Below are positions 8,499-18,023 of a stretch of 64,000 bases of DNA, piece after piece (positions within the stretch are counted from its first letter, which is position 1; each line of letters starts with the position of its first letter). Where the stretch lies: assembly GCA_900769345.1 (NCBI GenBank), contig CAAGGJ010000053.1, positions 10,534-74,533 on the forward strand, written 5' to 3'. Origin of the DNA: Bacteroidales bacterium. GTDB taxonomy: Bacteria; Bacteroidota; Bacteroidia; Bacteroidales; Muribaculaceae. Made by a program: the position numbers and the translations under genes. The notes under the pieces are model-generated. The model saw only the letters and a list, made by a program, of their open reading frames with translations, had not been told where the DNA came from and did not search any database.

Positions 8499-10418
8499 AT
8501 GAGAACTAAAATAGCCATTTGTGCACTATTGGGAACTGCCTTGTTGGCGTATGCCGCAAAGAACGATCCTGTGGTGATGAAGATTAACGGTAAGGAAGTG
8601 AAACTCTCTGAGTTTCAATACTTATATCATAAAAATAGCGCTCAGCAGATAGAAAAAGAGTCGCTTGAGCAGTATTTAGACCGTTTTGTGGTCTATAAGC
8701 TCAAAGTAGCTCAAGCAGAGAGTGAGCGCTTGGATACATTATCGTCGTTCAAGAAAGAGCTTGATGGATATAAGAAAGATTTGATAAAGCCATATATGGA
8801 GGATACCACTGTAATCAACACATTGGCACAAGAAGCCTACCAGCGCATGTTGAAAAATGTGGAAGTGGTGAATATCTTCCTCAGCCCCGGTCGCGATGCA
8901 GTAAGCGCAGAAGCTCAAAAACATCGCATCGATAGTCTTTATCAGTGCCTTAAGAATGGCGAAAACATCGAAGACTTAGCTTATAATTACTCCGAGGATC
9001 GCTCGGCGAAAAAGCGCAGAGGCAGCTTGGGATACATAAAGGCAGGTGTATTCCCTTATGCATTCGAAAAGGTGGCGTACGAAACACCTGTTGGACAATT
9101 TTCCGAACCATTCCGCAGCTCATTCGGCTGGCACTTGCTAAAAGTGACCAATGTGCGCGATGATAGGGGTAAGGTGGTGTGCGCACACATCTTGAAGCTC
9201 TATCCCAAGAATGCCGATGAAGCAGCCAAGGCAGAAGTGATGAATAAGATGTCTGCTATCTATGACAAAGTGGTGGCCGGAGCAGATTTCAATGAACTCG
9301 CCAAGGCAGAGTCGGAAGATCCGGGGTCGGCAAGCAAGGGCGGTATGCTTCGCGCTTTTGGTAGCGGCGAGATGGTGCCCGAATTTGAAAAAACTGCATT
9401 CGAGCTTGCTGATGGTGAGATTTCTCGCCCGTTTGAAACCGTGTATGGTGTGCACATTATAAAAAAGTATTCAAGCCAACCCGTTGGTTCGTTTGAGGAA
9501 GTGAAGAAGGATATCCTTGCTATGATAGAGCGCGATGAACGAGCAACAATGGCAAAAGATGCTCGAATGAATGAACTTAAAAAACAATACGGCTTCGAAA
9601 AGAACAAGGATTTTGATAGATATATATCGAACAAGATAGCTGAAGCAGCCGGAAACGACACAGTGTTTGTGAATTCGCTCAAAAATTCTGACTTTACGGC
9701 ATTTATCCTTAAAGGCAAAAAGGTGATGGTGAGCGAAGTGGCAAAGAATATGCAGCCACGCAATGTCATCTCGGCCGAAGGCGAAAAAATGATGGCAAAT
9801 ATGATGCTTGAAGATGCTGTGGAGGCACAAATATCGCAGTTGTATATGGATGAACTCTATGCCAACAACGAATATTTTCACAATTTGATGAACGAGTATC
9901 GTGATGGTATGCTACTCTTCGAAGTGAGCAATCGCACCGTGTGGGAAGGCGCAAGCAAGGATACTGAAGGACTTGAAGCCTATTATAATGCACACAAGAG
10001 CGAATATAAGTGGGATAAGCCTAAGTTTAAGGGATATGTACTCATGGCATATAACGACTCAATTATGCAAGAAGCAGTGAAATTCCTTGCCGACAATGCT
10101 TCGGACGACGATAAATACACCAAATTGAAGAAAGAATTTAAGGCAAAGGTGAATGTGCAAAAAGCATTTGCCGCCCAGGGTGAGAATGCCGTGGTAGATT
10201 ACCTTGTATTCAAAACAGGCAAAAAACCCGAAATCAAGAAGTATAAGAAATTCTACGTAGCAGAAGGCAATGTGCAGGCACAGCCCGAATGTGTGGCCGA
10301 TGTGAAAATGCAAGTGGTGAGCGATTATCAAGCTTATCTCGAAGAAAAATGGGTTAAAGAACTCAAAGCCAAGTATCCTGTTAAGATCAACCAAAAGGTG
10401 CTAAAAATGGTGAAATAA
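8499..10418 (+). CDS. Periplasmic peptidylprolyl isomerase, SurA/PpiC type
   Basis: This predicted periplasmic chaperone/isomerase carries two parvulin (PpiC) domains, about residues 120-235 and 237-345, recognisable by SRGSLGYI-like (KKRRGSLGYI) and GSASKGGMLRAF stretches and by the GWHLLKV and GVHIIKKY endings. The ATG at 8499 is chosen because it begins a signal peptide (MRTKIAICALLGTALLAYA); an upstream in-frame TTG at 8448 would add 17 residues ahead of it. A long C-terminal region of about 290 residues is helical and charged and has no domain I recognise. It precedes a second SurA-like gene and an OstA-like gene, which suggests outer-membrane protein and LPS assembly. 639 aa. Confidence 0.85.
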   Translation: MRTKIAICALLGTALLAYAAKNDPVVMKINGKEVKLSEFQYLYHKNSAQQIEKESLEQYLDRFVVYKLKVAQAESERLDTLSSFKKELDGYKKDLIKPYMEDTTVINTLAQEAYQRMLKNVEVVNIFLSPGRDAVSAEAQKHRIDSLYQCLKNGENIEDLAYNYSEDRSAKKRRGSLGYIKAGVFPYAFEKVAYETPVGQFSEPFRSSFGWHLLKVTNVRDDRGKVVCAHILKLYPKNADEAAKAEVMNKMSAIYDKVVAGADFNELAKAESEDPGSASKGGMLRAFGSGEMVPEFEKTAFELADGEISRPFETVYGVHIIKKYSSQPVGSFEEVKKDILAMIERDERATMAKDARMNELKKQYGFEKNKDFDRYISNKIAEAAGNDTVFVNSLKNSDFTAFILKGKKVMVSEVAKNMQPRNVISAEGEKMMANMMLEDAVEAQISQLYMDELYANNEYFHNLMNEYRDGMLLFEVSNRTVWEGASKDTEGLEAYYNAHKSEYKWDKPKFKGYVLMAYNDSIMQEAVKFLADNASDDDKYTKLKKEFKAKVNVQKAFAAQGENAVVDYLVFKTGKKPEIKKYKKFYVAEGNVQAQPECVADVKMQVVSDYQAYLEEKWVKELKAKYPVKINQKVLKMVK

Positions 10419-10440
10419 TAATTTTCGATTGGAAACGAAT

Positions 10441-10488
10441 AAAACGCTCCTGATATTCCGCAAGGCGAATTTAGGGGCGTTTTTTTTG
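10441..10488 (+). terminator. Terminator after the first PpiC-type gene
   Basis: AAAACGCTCCT (10441-10451) pairs with AGGGGCGTTTT (10473-10483) with one G-U pair, and a run of T follows. Confidence 0.85.
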
Positions 10489-10639
10489 TTAATTGGCAGC
10501 TCCTCGAAAGGTTAATTATTTATGGATATATAGCTATTTAGTTAAAAAAGATTTTAAATGCGTCAATATTATCGATATGATTTTGCCGATTGACAAAAAA
10601 TAGTGAAATTTGTAGAGATAATTAAATACAAAAACGACA

Positions 10640-11983
10640 GTGAAACTTAAATTTATAGCACTTGCTGCATTGACCTTGACTTCGATGTTGGGCAATGCAC
10701 AGAATAATGTAGCAGAAGAAGTGGCTTGGGTGGTAGGTGATGAACCTATATTCAAGTCGGAGATAGAAGAACAATATATGCAGTTGCAATATGAGCGCAC
10801 AACATTGCCCGGTAACCCATATTGTGTAATTCCCGAACGCATAGCTATCGAAAAACTCTTCTTGCATCAAGCAAAAATCGACTCAATAGATGTGCCCGAA
10901 TCGATGGTGGTGCAACAGACCGAGCGACGCCTGAATTTCTTTATCAACAATCTTGGCTCGAAGGAGAAGGTGGAAGAATATTTCAGAAAATCGATGCCGG
11001 AATTGCGTGAGCAGACCATGGCAATGGTAAGAGACCAAGCCACGATACAAGAGGTGCAAAGCAATCTTACCAAGGGCGTGAAACCTACACCATCCGATAT
11101 TCGCAAATATTTCAACTCGCTACCCGCCGACTCATTGCCTTATGTTCCACTGCAAGTTGAGGTGCAGATAATATCGATAAATCCCGTGATTCCACAGCAA
11201 GAAATCGACGAGGTGAAAGCGCGCCTTCGCGACTATGCCAATAAGGTAAATAATGGAGAAAGCGAATTTTCTACACTTGCTATCCTTTATTCTGAAGACG
11301 GGAGCTCGGTCTATGGCGGCGAGATAGGTTTTATGGGTAAAACCGATTTGTTTCCCGAATATGCCAATGTGGCATTTAACCTCAACGACACAAAGAGAGT
11401 GTCGAAGATAGTGGAAACAGATGCCGGATTCCATATCATACAGTTGATAGAAAAGCGTGGAGACCGTGTGAACACTCGCCACATCCTGCTTCGTCCTAAG
11501 GTATCGGATAAGGACTTAACTGATGCTATCACACGCTTAGACTCGATAAAGAGCAAAATAGATCAGGGCAAGGTTACATTTGAAGAAGCTGCTCTCTATG
11601 TTTCGCAAGACAAAGATTCGAAACTCAATAAGGGTATTATGACAAACGAAAAGACAATGTCGCCTAAGTTTGAAATGGCAGACCTCAATCCCGAAATTGG
11701 TAAAATGGTCGACAAGATGCAAGTGGGTGATGTGTCGAAGCCCTTTGTGATGATGAATCCAAAGACCAACCGAGAGATGGTGGCGATAGTGAAACTTACC
11801 CGCCGCATCGAAGGTCATAAAGCCGAATTGGCAGAAGACTATCAGCAAATAAAAGGAATGTATGAAAACAGCCAACGCCAAAAAATAATAGCCGATTGGA
11901 TAAAAGAGAAGCAAAAAAAGACTTACGTGAGAATCGAAGAAGGCTGGCGAGACTGTGAATTCCAATACGATTGGGCGAAATAA
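10640..11983 (+). CDS. SurA-like periplasmic peptidylprolyl isomerase
   Basis: A 447-aa exported chaperone of the SurA family, which escorts outer-membrane proteins through the periplasm. A signal peptide (MKLKFIALAALTLTSMLGNA) is followed by a SurA-type N-terminal helical domain (EVAWVVGDEPIFKSEIEEQYMQL) and two PpiC parvulin domains (about 170-275, ending GFHIIQLIEKRG; and about 275-385). The start codon is GTG at 10640; it is chosen because the signal peptide begins there and no ATG lies upstream in frame. It is followed after 25 bp by the OstA-like gene, so the two are probably cotranscribed. Confidence 0.88.
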   Translation: MKLKFIALAALTLTSMLGNAQNNVAEEVAWVVGDEPIFKSEIEEQYMQLQYERTTLPGNPYCVIPERIAIEKLFLHQAKIDSIDVPESMVVQQTERRLNFFINNLGSKEKVEEYFRKSMPELREQTMAMVRDQATIQEVQSNLTKGVKPTPSDIRKYFNSLPADSLPYVPLQVEVQIISINPVIPQQEIDEVKARLRDYANKVNNGESEFSTLAILYSEDGSSVYGGEIGFMGKTDLFPEYANVAFNLNDTKRVSKIVETDAGFHIIQLIEKRGDRVNTRHILLRPKVSDKDLTDAITRLDSIKSKIDQGKVTFEEAALYVSQDKDSKLNKGIMTNEKTMSPKFEMADLNPEIGKMVDKMQVGDVSKPFVMMNPKTNREMVAIVKLTRRIEGHKAELAEDYQQIKGMYENSQRQKIIADWIKEKQKKTYVRIEEGWRDCEFQYDWAK

Positions 11984-12008
11984 AAAATCAAACGTATTAT
12001 TCGGATAA

Positions 12009-13754
12009 GTGAATAAGAAAAATAACACATATCGACACAATGGGCATAAGATTCGTACCGGAGTCTTATGCCTTTTGGCTATTAGTCTGCTGCAAAATGT
12101 GTTTGGCGGAACAGCTTGGGCACAAAAGCCCGAAAAGCAGCAAAATGCCAAGGCAAAAACATCGATTACGGCAAAACAGCCCACACGAATCGACAACAAG
12201 AAGAACAGCAAGCTTGTGCCACAGATACCAGGCGCCAACCGTTATCAAAAGAACAAGATATTCCTTGAGAATGCCGATGTGCTGAGTGCTGATTATAATA
12301 TCAGCAAGGATTATCAAGTGCTTACCGGCAATGTGAAATTTCGCAAGGAGGGTATGTTTATGTATTGTGATAGCGCCTATTTCTACGAGAAAACCAATTC
12401 GCTCGATGCATTTGGTAATGTGAAGATGGAGCAGGGCGATACGCTCTTTGTATATGCCGATGTGCTGTATTATAGCGGTCTCGACGAGATGGCGCAGCTT
12501 CGCTATAATGTGCGCTTGATAAATCGAGATGTAACGCTCTATACCGATAGCCTCGACTATGATATGCGCAACAATTTGGGTTATTATTTCGAAGGCGGTA
12601 AGATTATCGATTCGCAAAACGAACTATCGTCGGTGTATGGTCAGTATGAGCCTGACACCAAGCACGCTGAATTTCTCTACGATGTAGAGCTTCGTAATGA
12701 GAAATATGTGATGAATACCGACACATTGCACTATAATACTGCCACACATATAGCAGATATAGTGGGGAAGACGGTGATAGAATCGGATAGTAATGTGATT
12801 CACACCAGCAAAGGATGGTATAATACCGAAGTGGAAAACAGTGCGCTCTACGACCGTTCACTCATAGTGACAAAGGATAAACAGACCATAGTGGGCGATA
12901 CGCTTTATTACGACCGAAATACCGGTGAGGGCGAAGCTTTTGGCAATGTTGTGCTCACCGATACGGCAAACAGTTCGATACTCGATGGTAACTATGGCTA
13001 CCACAACGAGCAGACCCATGAATCGTTTGTTACCAATCGCGCCCGTGCAAGAGAGTTCTCGCAAGGCGACACACTGTATCTTCATGCCGATACACTCCGC
13101 ACCTGCCTTGATAGTGATTCATTGCGATTGCTATTGGCATATAACAGAGTGAGATTCTATCGCAGCGACCTTCAAGGTGTGTGCGACTCGATGTCGATGG
13201 CTGAGCGTGACACCATACTCAATATGTATCGACATCCGGTGGTGTGGAGTGGCGAACGCCAAGTTTCGGGCAATGAAATTAATGTACACATGAACGATTC
13301 GACAGCCGATTGGGCCACATTGCCCGATTTTGGCTTTGTGGCAGAACGCATAGAAGATGTGTATTTCAATCAACTCACCGGAAAGGAGATGAAAGCCTAC
13401 TTCGAAGATAAAGAATTACGCAAACTCGATGTGAAGGGCAATGTGAGAATTTTGACCTATCCGATGGAAAATGATTCGACCTACAACAAACTCATTAAGG
13501 CGGAAGGAAGTTTCTTGGTGGTTACGCTAAAGCCAAAGCAGCAGATTGATAAGATGGTGTTGTGGCCCGATGTTGTGGGAAAGGCAATGCCTCTCTATTT
13601 GGCACGAAAAAAAGATTTGACCCTCGACGATTTTAAATGGTATGAAGAACTTCGTCCGAGTGGACCTGATGATATTTTCGGTAAAGAAGATGAGATGAAC
13701 GCTCTGATGAATGAAGAAGCGAAAAGCGTACGCCGAAAGAAGAAAACCAACTAA
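12009..13754 (+). CDS. OstA/LptA-like LPS transport protein
   Basis: The protein has repeated beta-strand units of the OstA family (LENADVLSADYNISKDYQVLTGNVKFR, DSLDAFGNVKMEQGDTLFVYAD), which form beta-jellyrolls that carry lipopolysaccharide across the periplasm. The GTG at 12009 is the only start upstream of the signal sequence (hydrophobic stretch TGVLCLLAISLLQNVFG, then AWAQ). At 581 aa it is much longer than proteobacterial LptA, as expected for the Bacteroidetes version. It sits between a SurA-like chaperone and mutL, and its context supports an outer-membrane biogenesis role. The exact position in the Lpt bridge is inferred. Confidence 0.8.
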   Translation: MNKKNNTYRHNGHKIRTGVLCLLAISLLQNVFGGTAWAQKPEKQQNAKAKTSITAKQPTRIDNKKNSKLVPQIPGANRYQKNKIFLENADVLSADYNISKDYQVLTGNVKFRKEGMFMYCDSAYFYEKTNSLDAFGNVKMEQGDTLFVYADVLYYSGLDEMAQLRYNVRLINRDVTLYTDSLDYDMRNNLGYYFEGGKIIDSQNELSSVYGQYEPDTKHAEFLYDVELRNEKYVMNTDTLHYNTATHIADIVGKTVIESDSNVIHTSKGWYNTEVENSALYDRSLIVTKDKQTIVGDTLYYDRNTGEGEAFGNVVLTDTANSSILDGNYGYHNEQTHESFVTNRARAREFSQGDTLYLHADTLRTCLDSDSLRLLLAYNRVRFYRSDLQGVCDSMSMAERDTILNMYRHPVVWSGERQVSGNEINVHMNDSTADWATLPDFGFVAERIEDVYFNQLTGKEMKAYFEDKELRKLDVKGNVRILTYPMENDSTYNKLIKAEGSFLVVTLKPKQQIDKMVLWPDVVGKAMPLYLARKKDLTLDDFKWYEELRPSGPDDIFGKEDEMNALMNEEAKSVRRKKKTN

Positions 13755-13794
13755 AATAACAGCAACTATTTAGCAAAACAAGATTAAAGAAAAG

Positions 13795-15711
13795 ATGAAT
13801 GATATAATAAAGTTGTTACCCGATTCGGTGGCAAATCAGATAGCTGCAGGAGAGGTAATACAGCGACCCGCCTCGGTGATAAAGGAACTTGTGGAAAACG
13901 CAGTGGATGCCGGAGCTACCGAGATACAAATCATACTCAAGGAGGCCGGTAGGACACTCATTCAGGTGATAGATAACGGCGTGGGAATGAGTGACACCGA
14001 TGCTCGACTTGCCTTTGAGCGACATAGTACATCAAAAATTCGCAAAGCAGAAGACCTCTTCGACTTGCATACTATGGGTTTTAGAGGCGAGGCATTGGCT
14101 TCGATTGCTGCAATTGCACAAGTGGAACTACGCACATGTCGTCGTGGCGAACAGTTGGGCACTATGATAGAGATTCACGGCTCGAAATGTGTGAAACAAG
14201 AGCCTGAAGTATGCCCCGAAGGCAGTAATTTTATGATTAAGAATATTTTTTATAATGTTCCTGCTCGGCGCAAGTTTCTCAAAGCCAATTCGGTGGAATT
14301 GAATAACATAATCAGGGAGTTCGAAAAATTGGCACTCGTAAACCATAATGTGGAGTTTACGGTGGCGCACAACGATAATGTGCTCTATAAGTTGCTCCCC
14401 GGCTCGTTCAAGACACGCATCACATCACTGCTGGGAAAGAATCTCGATTCGCAACTTATACCAATCAGTGTGGATACATCGCTTGTGAAAATTGAGGGTT
14501 TTATTTGTCGTCCCGAAGGTGCCAGAAAACGAAATTTTCTGCAATATTTCTTTGTGAACGGACGTCACATGCGTCATCCGTATTTTCATAAAGCTGTGAT
14601 TTCGTGCTACGAACAATTGATAACAAATGAGGCACAGCCCAACTATTTCTTGAATTTTACAGTCGACCCGAGTTCGATAGATGTGAATATACATCCCACA
14701 AAGAACGAAATTAAATTTGAGAACGAGAGTGCAATATGGCAAATAATATCGGCGGCAGTGAAAGAAGCATTGGGAAAATATAATGTGGTGCCATCAATCG
14801 ATTTCGACAACGAAGGAGCTCTCACAATACCCATATTTAATGCATCAGATACTCCCGATGCGCCATCGATAAGCGTCGACCCCAACTATAATCCATTTGC
14901 TACATCGGATATGACGATGTCGAAATCCTCATCGTCGAGTGGTGATGACTATAGCCGAGCTCGTAGTAGCCGTAGCGCTACTGCCGATGTGGATTGGCAG
15001 AGCCTATACGGAAACTTCACCAAGAGCGGCACCTTTGAGCAAAGCGATATTGCTAAACACGTCGGCAGATTTGATATGGAGAATATCATCGGTTCGAAAC
15101 ACAATATTATCGATGAAGAAGATTCGCCCAAAGAACAAGTTTTGATAGAAGCTTCTCGAAAATATATGCAACTCAAGGGCAAATACATATTGTCGCCGCA
15201 AGAAGATGGTTTGCTCGTTGTTGACCAGCATCGTGCACATATCAAGGTGCTCTACGACAATTATATGATGCAAATGAGTGGTGAGAATGTGATTTCACAA
15301 CGCATACTTTTCCCCGAAATTATCAATCTTACTCCGGCGCAAAATGCGCTGATGCTCGAACTTGAGCCGGATATGGCAAAACTTGGCTTCTGCTTGTCGG
15401 AACTTAGTGCTATGGATTGGGCTATCAATGGTATTCCTCAGGGATTGGGCGGTGTAAATGTCAAGGATCTAATAATTCAGATATTAGATTCGGTGGAATT
15501 GGGTGGAGCAACGTTGCAAAATATGGTGTATCAGCATATTGCGCATAGAGTGGCTCAAGCCGGAGCGTTTGCATACGGTCGTATTCTCAACGATGAGGAA
15601 ATGGAAGCTTTGGTTGTGGACCTTTTCTCGCGCAAGGAACCTAATTTTACTCCCGATGGTAAACGAACATACAATGTTCTGACATTTAATCAGATAGCAA
15701 AATTGTTTTGA
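13795..15711 (+). CDS. mutL: DNA mismatch repair protein MutL
   Basis: MutL couples mismatch recognition by MutS to strand removal. The N-terminal GHKL ATPase is intact: AAGEVIQRPASVIKELVENAVDAGA (about 16-40), DNGVGM (about 61) and GFRGEALASIAA (about 96-107). The C-terminal dimerisation domain starts near residue 450. Its candidate nuclease motif reads DQHRAHIKVLYD (477-488), lacking the two glutamates of the DQHAx2Ex4E endonuclease motif, and the terminal CPHGRP-like motif is replaced by TPDGKRTYN. It is therefore probably not a nicking MutL. Serine-rich linker at about 375-395. ATG at 13795. 638 aa. The serine hydrolase gene begins 9 bp after its stop codon. Confidence 0.96.
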   Translation: MNDIIKLLPDSVANQIAAGEVIQRPASVIKELVENAVDAGATEIQIILKEAGRTLIQVIDNGVGMSDTDARLAFERHSTSKIRKAEDLFDLHTMGFRGEALASIAAIAQVELRTCRRGEQLGTMIEIHGSKCVKQEPEVCPEGSNFMIKNIFYNVPARRKFLKANSVELNNIIREFEKLALVNHNVEFTVAHNDNVLYKLLPGSFKTRITSLLGKNLDSQLIPISVDTSLVKIEGFICRPEGARKRNFLQYFFVNGRHMRHPYFHKAVISCYEQLITNEAQPNYFLNFTVDPSSIDVNIHPTKNEIKFENESAIWQIISAAVKEALGKYNVVPSIDFDNEGALTIPIFNASDTPDAPSISVDPNYNPFATSDMTMSKSSSSSGDDYSRARSSRSATADVDWQSLYGNFTKSGTFEQSDIAKHVGRFDMENIIGSKHNIIDEEDSPKEQVLIEASRKYMQLKGKYILSPQEDGLLVVDQHRAHIKVLYDNYMMQMSGENVISQRILFPEIINLTPAQNALMLELEPDMAKLGFCLSELSAMDWAINGIPQGLGGVNVKDLIIQILDSVELGGATLQNMVYQHIAHRVAQAGAFAYGRILNDEEMEALVVDLFSRKEPNFTPDGKRTYNVLTFNQIAKLF

Positions 15712-15719
15712 TAATTAAC

Positions 15720-16940
15720 ATGAATAAGACGGGCATAGTGATTACAACATTGGCTATGTTGACTATTGTGGTTATGGAATCGTGTGTTGGAAATGCTGCT
15801 GACAAGGGAAATAGGCTTGAGCAACGGCTCGATTCGTTGATGTCGGCACATTATGCTGATGATGCTCCCGGTGCTGCATTGTTAATTGCCAAGGAAGGTG
15901 AGATACTCTACGATTCGGGTCGCGGTGTGGCAGATATGGATACAAAGACACCTATCGATGGCAACACGGCATTTAATATTGCATCTATAACCAAGCAATT
16001 TACCGTAATAGGTGCGCTGAAATTGTGCGAGGAAGGCAAACTTAGTCTCGATGAAAGCGTGGCACAGCACTTTCCTGAGTTCAAAAGCGATATTTGGAAG
16101 AAAGTGAAGCTTCGCCATCTGCTGAGTCATAGTTCGGGTGTGCCGGATGCTCGACCTCGCGACGATTACGACTTTATGTTGCATGCTACCGATATGCAAA
16201 GCATAGATTATATGAAAGATCTCGATTCGTTAAAGTTTGAACCAGGTACCAATTACGACTATATTAATCCTACATTCGATTTGTTTTATGCATTGGTGCC
16301 AAAACTTACCGGTGAGAGTTTTGAAGACTATCAAAAACGCGTGATATTTGACGTAGCCGATATGCAAAATGTGCAATATTTTTCTGCCGATGCATCTATT
16401 AGGAATATGGCGCATGGCTATGTTATAAACGAACCGATTGTGACTACGGGCAGTGATAGCGACTATGCCAAGCAACGCGATGTGGCAGAAAAAGAATATG
16501 TAGACCACATTGGCAAGCATTGGGCAGAGTGCGACTATGGCGAAGAGACCTTCTTTGCCACTAAAGCCGACGGAGGTATTTATACCTCCACACATGATTT
16601 TCTGAAATGGGAGAATGCTTTGGTTCAAAACAAGATAGTGGGAGAGAACTATCGAGATCAGGCATACACCGAACATATCAAAGTGAGCGGCAGCACATAT
16701 TGCGGTTATCAAAACCGAGAAAATACCTATTACGGCTTAGGCTGGTTTATAGATAATTCATATCCCGGCGATACGAAGATATATCACACGGGTGATAATG
16801 GTGGTTTTCAGGCATATGCATGCAAATACTTAAAAAATAAGGTTAATGTGATAATGTTTGAGAATCGTAACGATATCGACCGTTGGAGCACACAACTTGA
16901 GATAGAACGGATTTTACAAGAAACAGGCGTACTTGAATAA
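15720..16940 (+). CDS. Serine hydrolase, class C beta-lactamase/penicillin-binding family
   Basis: A DD-peptidase-like serine hydrolase with the class C beta-lactamase fold. The catalytic motifs are SITK (Ser89-Lys92), YIN (Tyr181-Asn183) and HTGDNGG (His356 on). The ATG at 15720 gives a hydrophobic signal ending in ESC, so a lipoprotein anchored through Cys26 is possible although the lipobox is poor. The TTG at 15708 would overlap the mutL stop codon and is rejected. The substrate is unknown: the family includes esterases, D-aminopeptidases and cell-wall enzymes. A GH43 gene follows after one base, so the two are surely cotranscribed. 406 aa. Confidence 0.88.
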   Translation: MNKTGIVITTLAMLTIVVMESCVGNAADKGNRLEQRLDSLMSAHYADDAPGAALLIAKEGEILYDSGRGVADMDTKTPIDGNTAFNIASITKQFTVIGALKLCEEGKLSLDESVAQHFPEFKSDIWKKVKLRHLLSHSSGVPDARPRDDYDFMLHATDMQSIDYMKDLDSLKFEPGTNYDYINPTFDLFYALVPKLTGESFEDYQKRVIFDVADMQNVQYFSADASIRNMAHGYVINEPIVTTGSDSDYAKQRDVAEKEYVDHIGKHWAECDYGEETFFATKADGGIYTSTHDFLKWENALVQNKIVGENYRDQAYTEHIKVSGSTYCGYQNRENTYYGLGWFIDNSYPGDTKIYHTGDNGGFQAYACKYLKNKVNVIMFENRNDIDRWSTQLEIERILQETGVLE

Positions 16941-16941
16941 T

Positions 16942-17931
16942 ATGAATAAATCAGGGTATCTAATATTGGCATTTGCCTCGATGATGGCTTATTGCGGAAC
17001 TACGAGTGTAACAGCACAGGATAAGAACAGCGGAAATCCGGTATTTGAGGGATGGTATGCCGACCCCGAGGGTGTGGTTTTTGGTGATGAATATTGGATA
17101 TATCCTACCTATTCGGCACCTTACAACGAACAGCTGTTTGCCGACGCATTTTCATCGACTGACTTGGTGCATTGGACAAAACACGAGTCGGTGCTCGCCA
17201 TAGAGAATATCAGTTGGCTTAACCGTTGCCTTTGGGCACCGTCGGTGGTTAAGGCTAATGGTAAGTATTATTTCTTCTTTGGAGGAAACGACATTCAGAA
17301 CAACGATATGGTGGGAGGTATAGGCGTAGCCATTGCAGATAATCCGGCCGGCCCGTTTAAAGATGCATTGGGGCATCCACTGATAGGTGAAATAGTTAAC
17401 GGAGCACAGCCAATCGACCAATTTGTGTTTCGCGACGATGATGGACAATATTATATGTTCTACGGAGGATGGCGTCATTGCAATCTGGTGCGATTGTCGA
17501 GTGACTTGCTGAGCGTGATACCCCATGCCGATGGTGAGATATATAAAGAAGTTACTCCTGAGAACTATGTGGAAGGTCCATTTATGCTAAAGCGTAACGG
17601 GAAGTATTATTTTATGTGGAGTGAAGGCGGTTGGGGCGGACCTGACTATTGTGTGGCATATGCGATAGCTGATTCGGTAGACGGACCGTTTCGACGCATA
17701 GGCAAGATATTGCAGCAGGATGAGAATGTGGCTACCGGCGCCGGACATCATTCGGTGATGAAGGGTAAAGGTGATGACGAGTATTACATCGTTTATCATC
17801 GTCGTCCGTTGGGCAGGACCGGAGCAAATGAGCGAGTTACCTGCATCGATCGCTTATATTTCAATGCCGACGGCACTATAAAACCGGTGAAGATGACATT
17901 TGAAGGCGTAAAAGCAAGCAAATTGAAATAA
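16942..17931 (+). CDS. Glycoside hydrolase of family 43 type
   Basis: An exported five-bladed beta-propeller glycosidase. The three catalytic acids expected for GH43 are visible: general base Asp41 in YADPEG, pKa-modulating Asp159 in QPIDQFVF and general acid Glu211 in YVEGPFMLKR. The ATG at 16942 follows the stop codon of the serine hydrolase by one base and opens a signal peptide ending TAQ; the TTG at 16933 overlaps the upstream gene and is rejected. Known GH43 substrates are arabinan, xylan and galactan side chains, but the specificity here cannot be read from sequence. No SusC/SusD pair is nearby, so this is not a typical polysaccharide utilisation locus. 329 aa. Confidence 0.85.
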   Translation: MNKSGYLILAFASMMAYCGTTSVTAQDKNSGNPVFEGWYADPEGVVFGDEYWIYPTYSAPYNEQLFADAFSSTDLVHWTKHESVLAIENISWLNRCLWAPSVVKANGKYYFFFGGNDIQNNDMVGGIGVAIADNPAGPFKDALGHPLIGEIVNGAQPIDQFVFRDDDGQYYMFYGGWRHCNLVRLSSDLLSVIPHADGEIYKEVTPENYVEGPFMLKRNGKYYFMWSEGGWGGPDYCVAYAIADSVDGPFRRIGKILQQDENVATGAGHHSVMKGKGDDEYYIVYHRRPLGRTGANERVTCIDRLYFNADGTIKPVKMTFEGVKASKLK

Positions 17932-18023
17932 TAAAAGCATAAAACGCAATTAATGTGTAGACATATACTTGTATTAGACGATAAAAATTGCTAATTTTGT
18001 ATATTACACATAGAATGAGGATA

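Noticed and set aside
7175..8518. A 447-codon open frame on the reverse strand opposite guaB
   Set aside because: It is a shadow of guaB, with Cys/His/Ile-rich translation and no recognisable domain.
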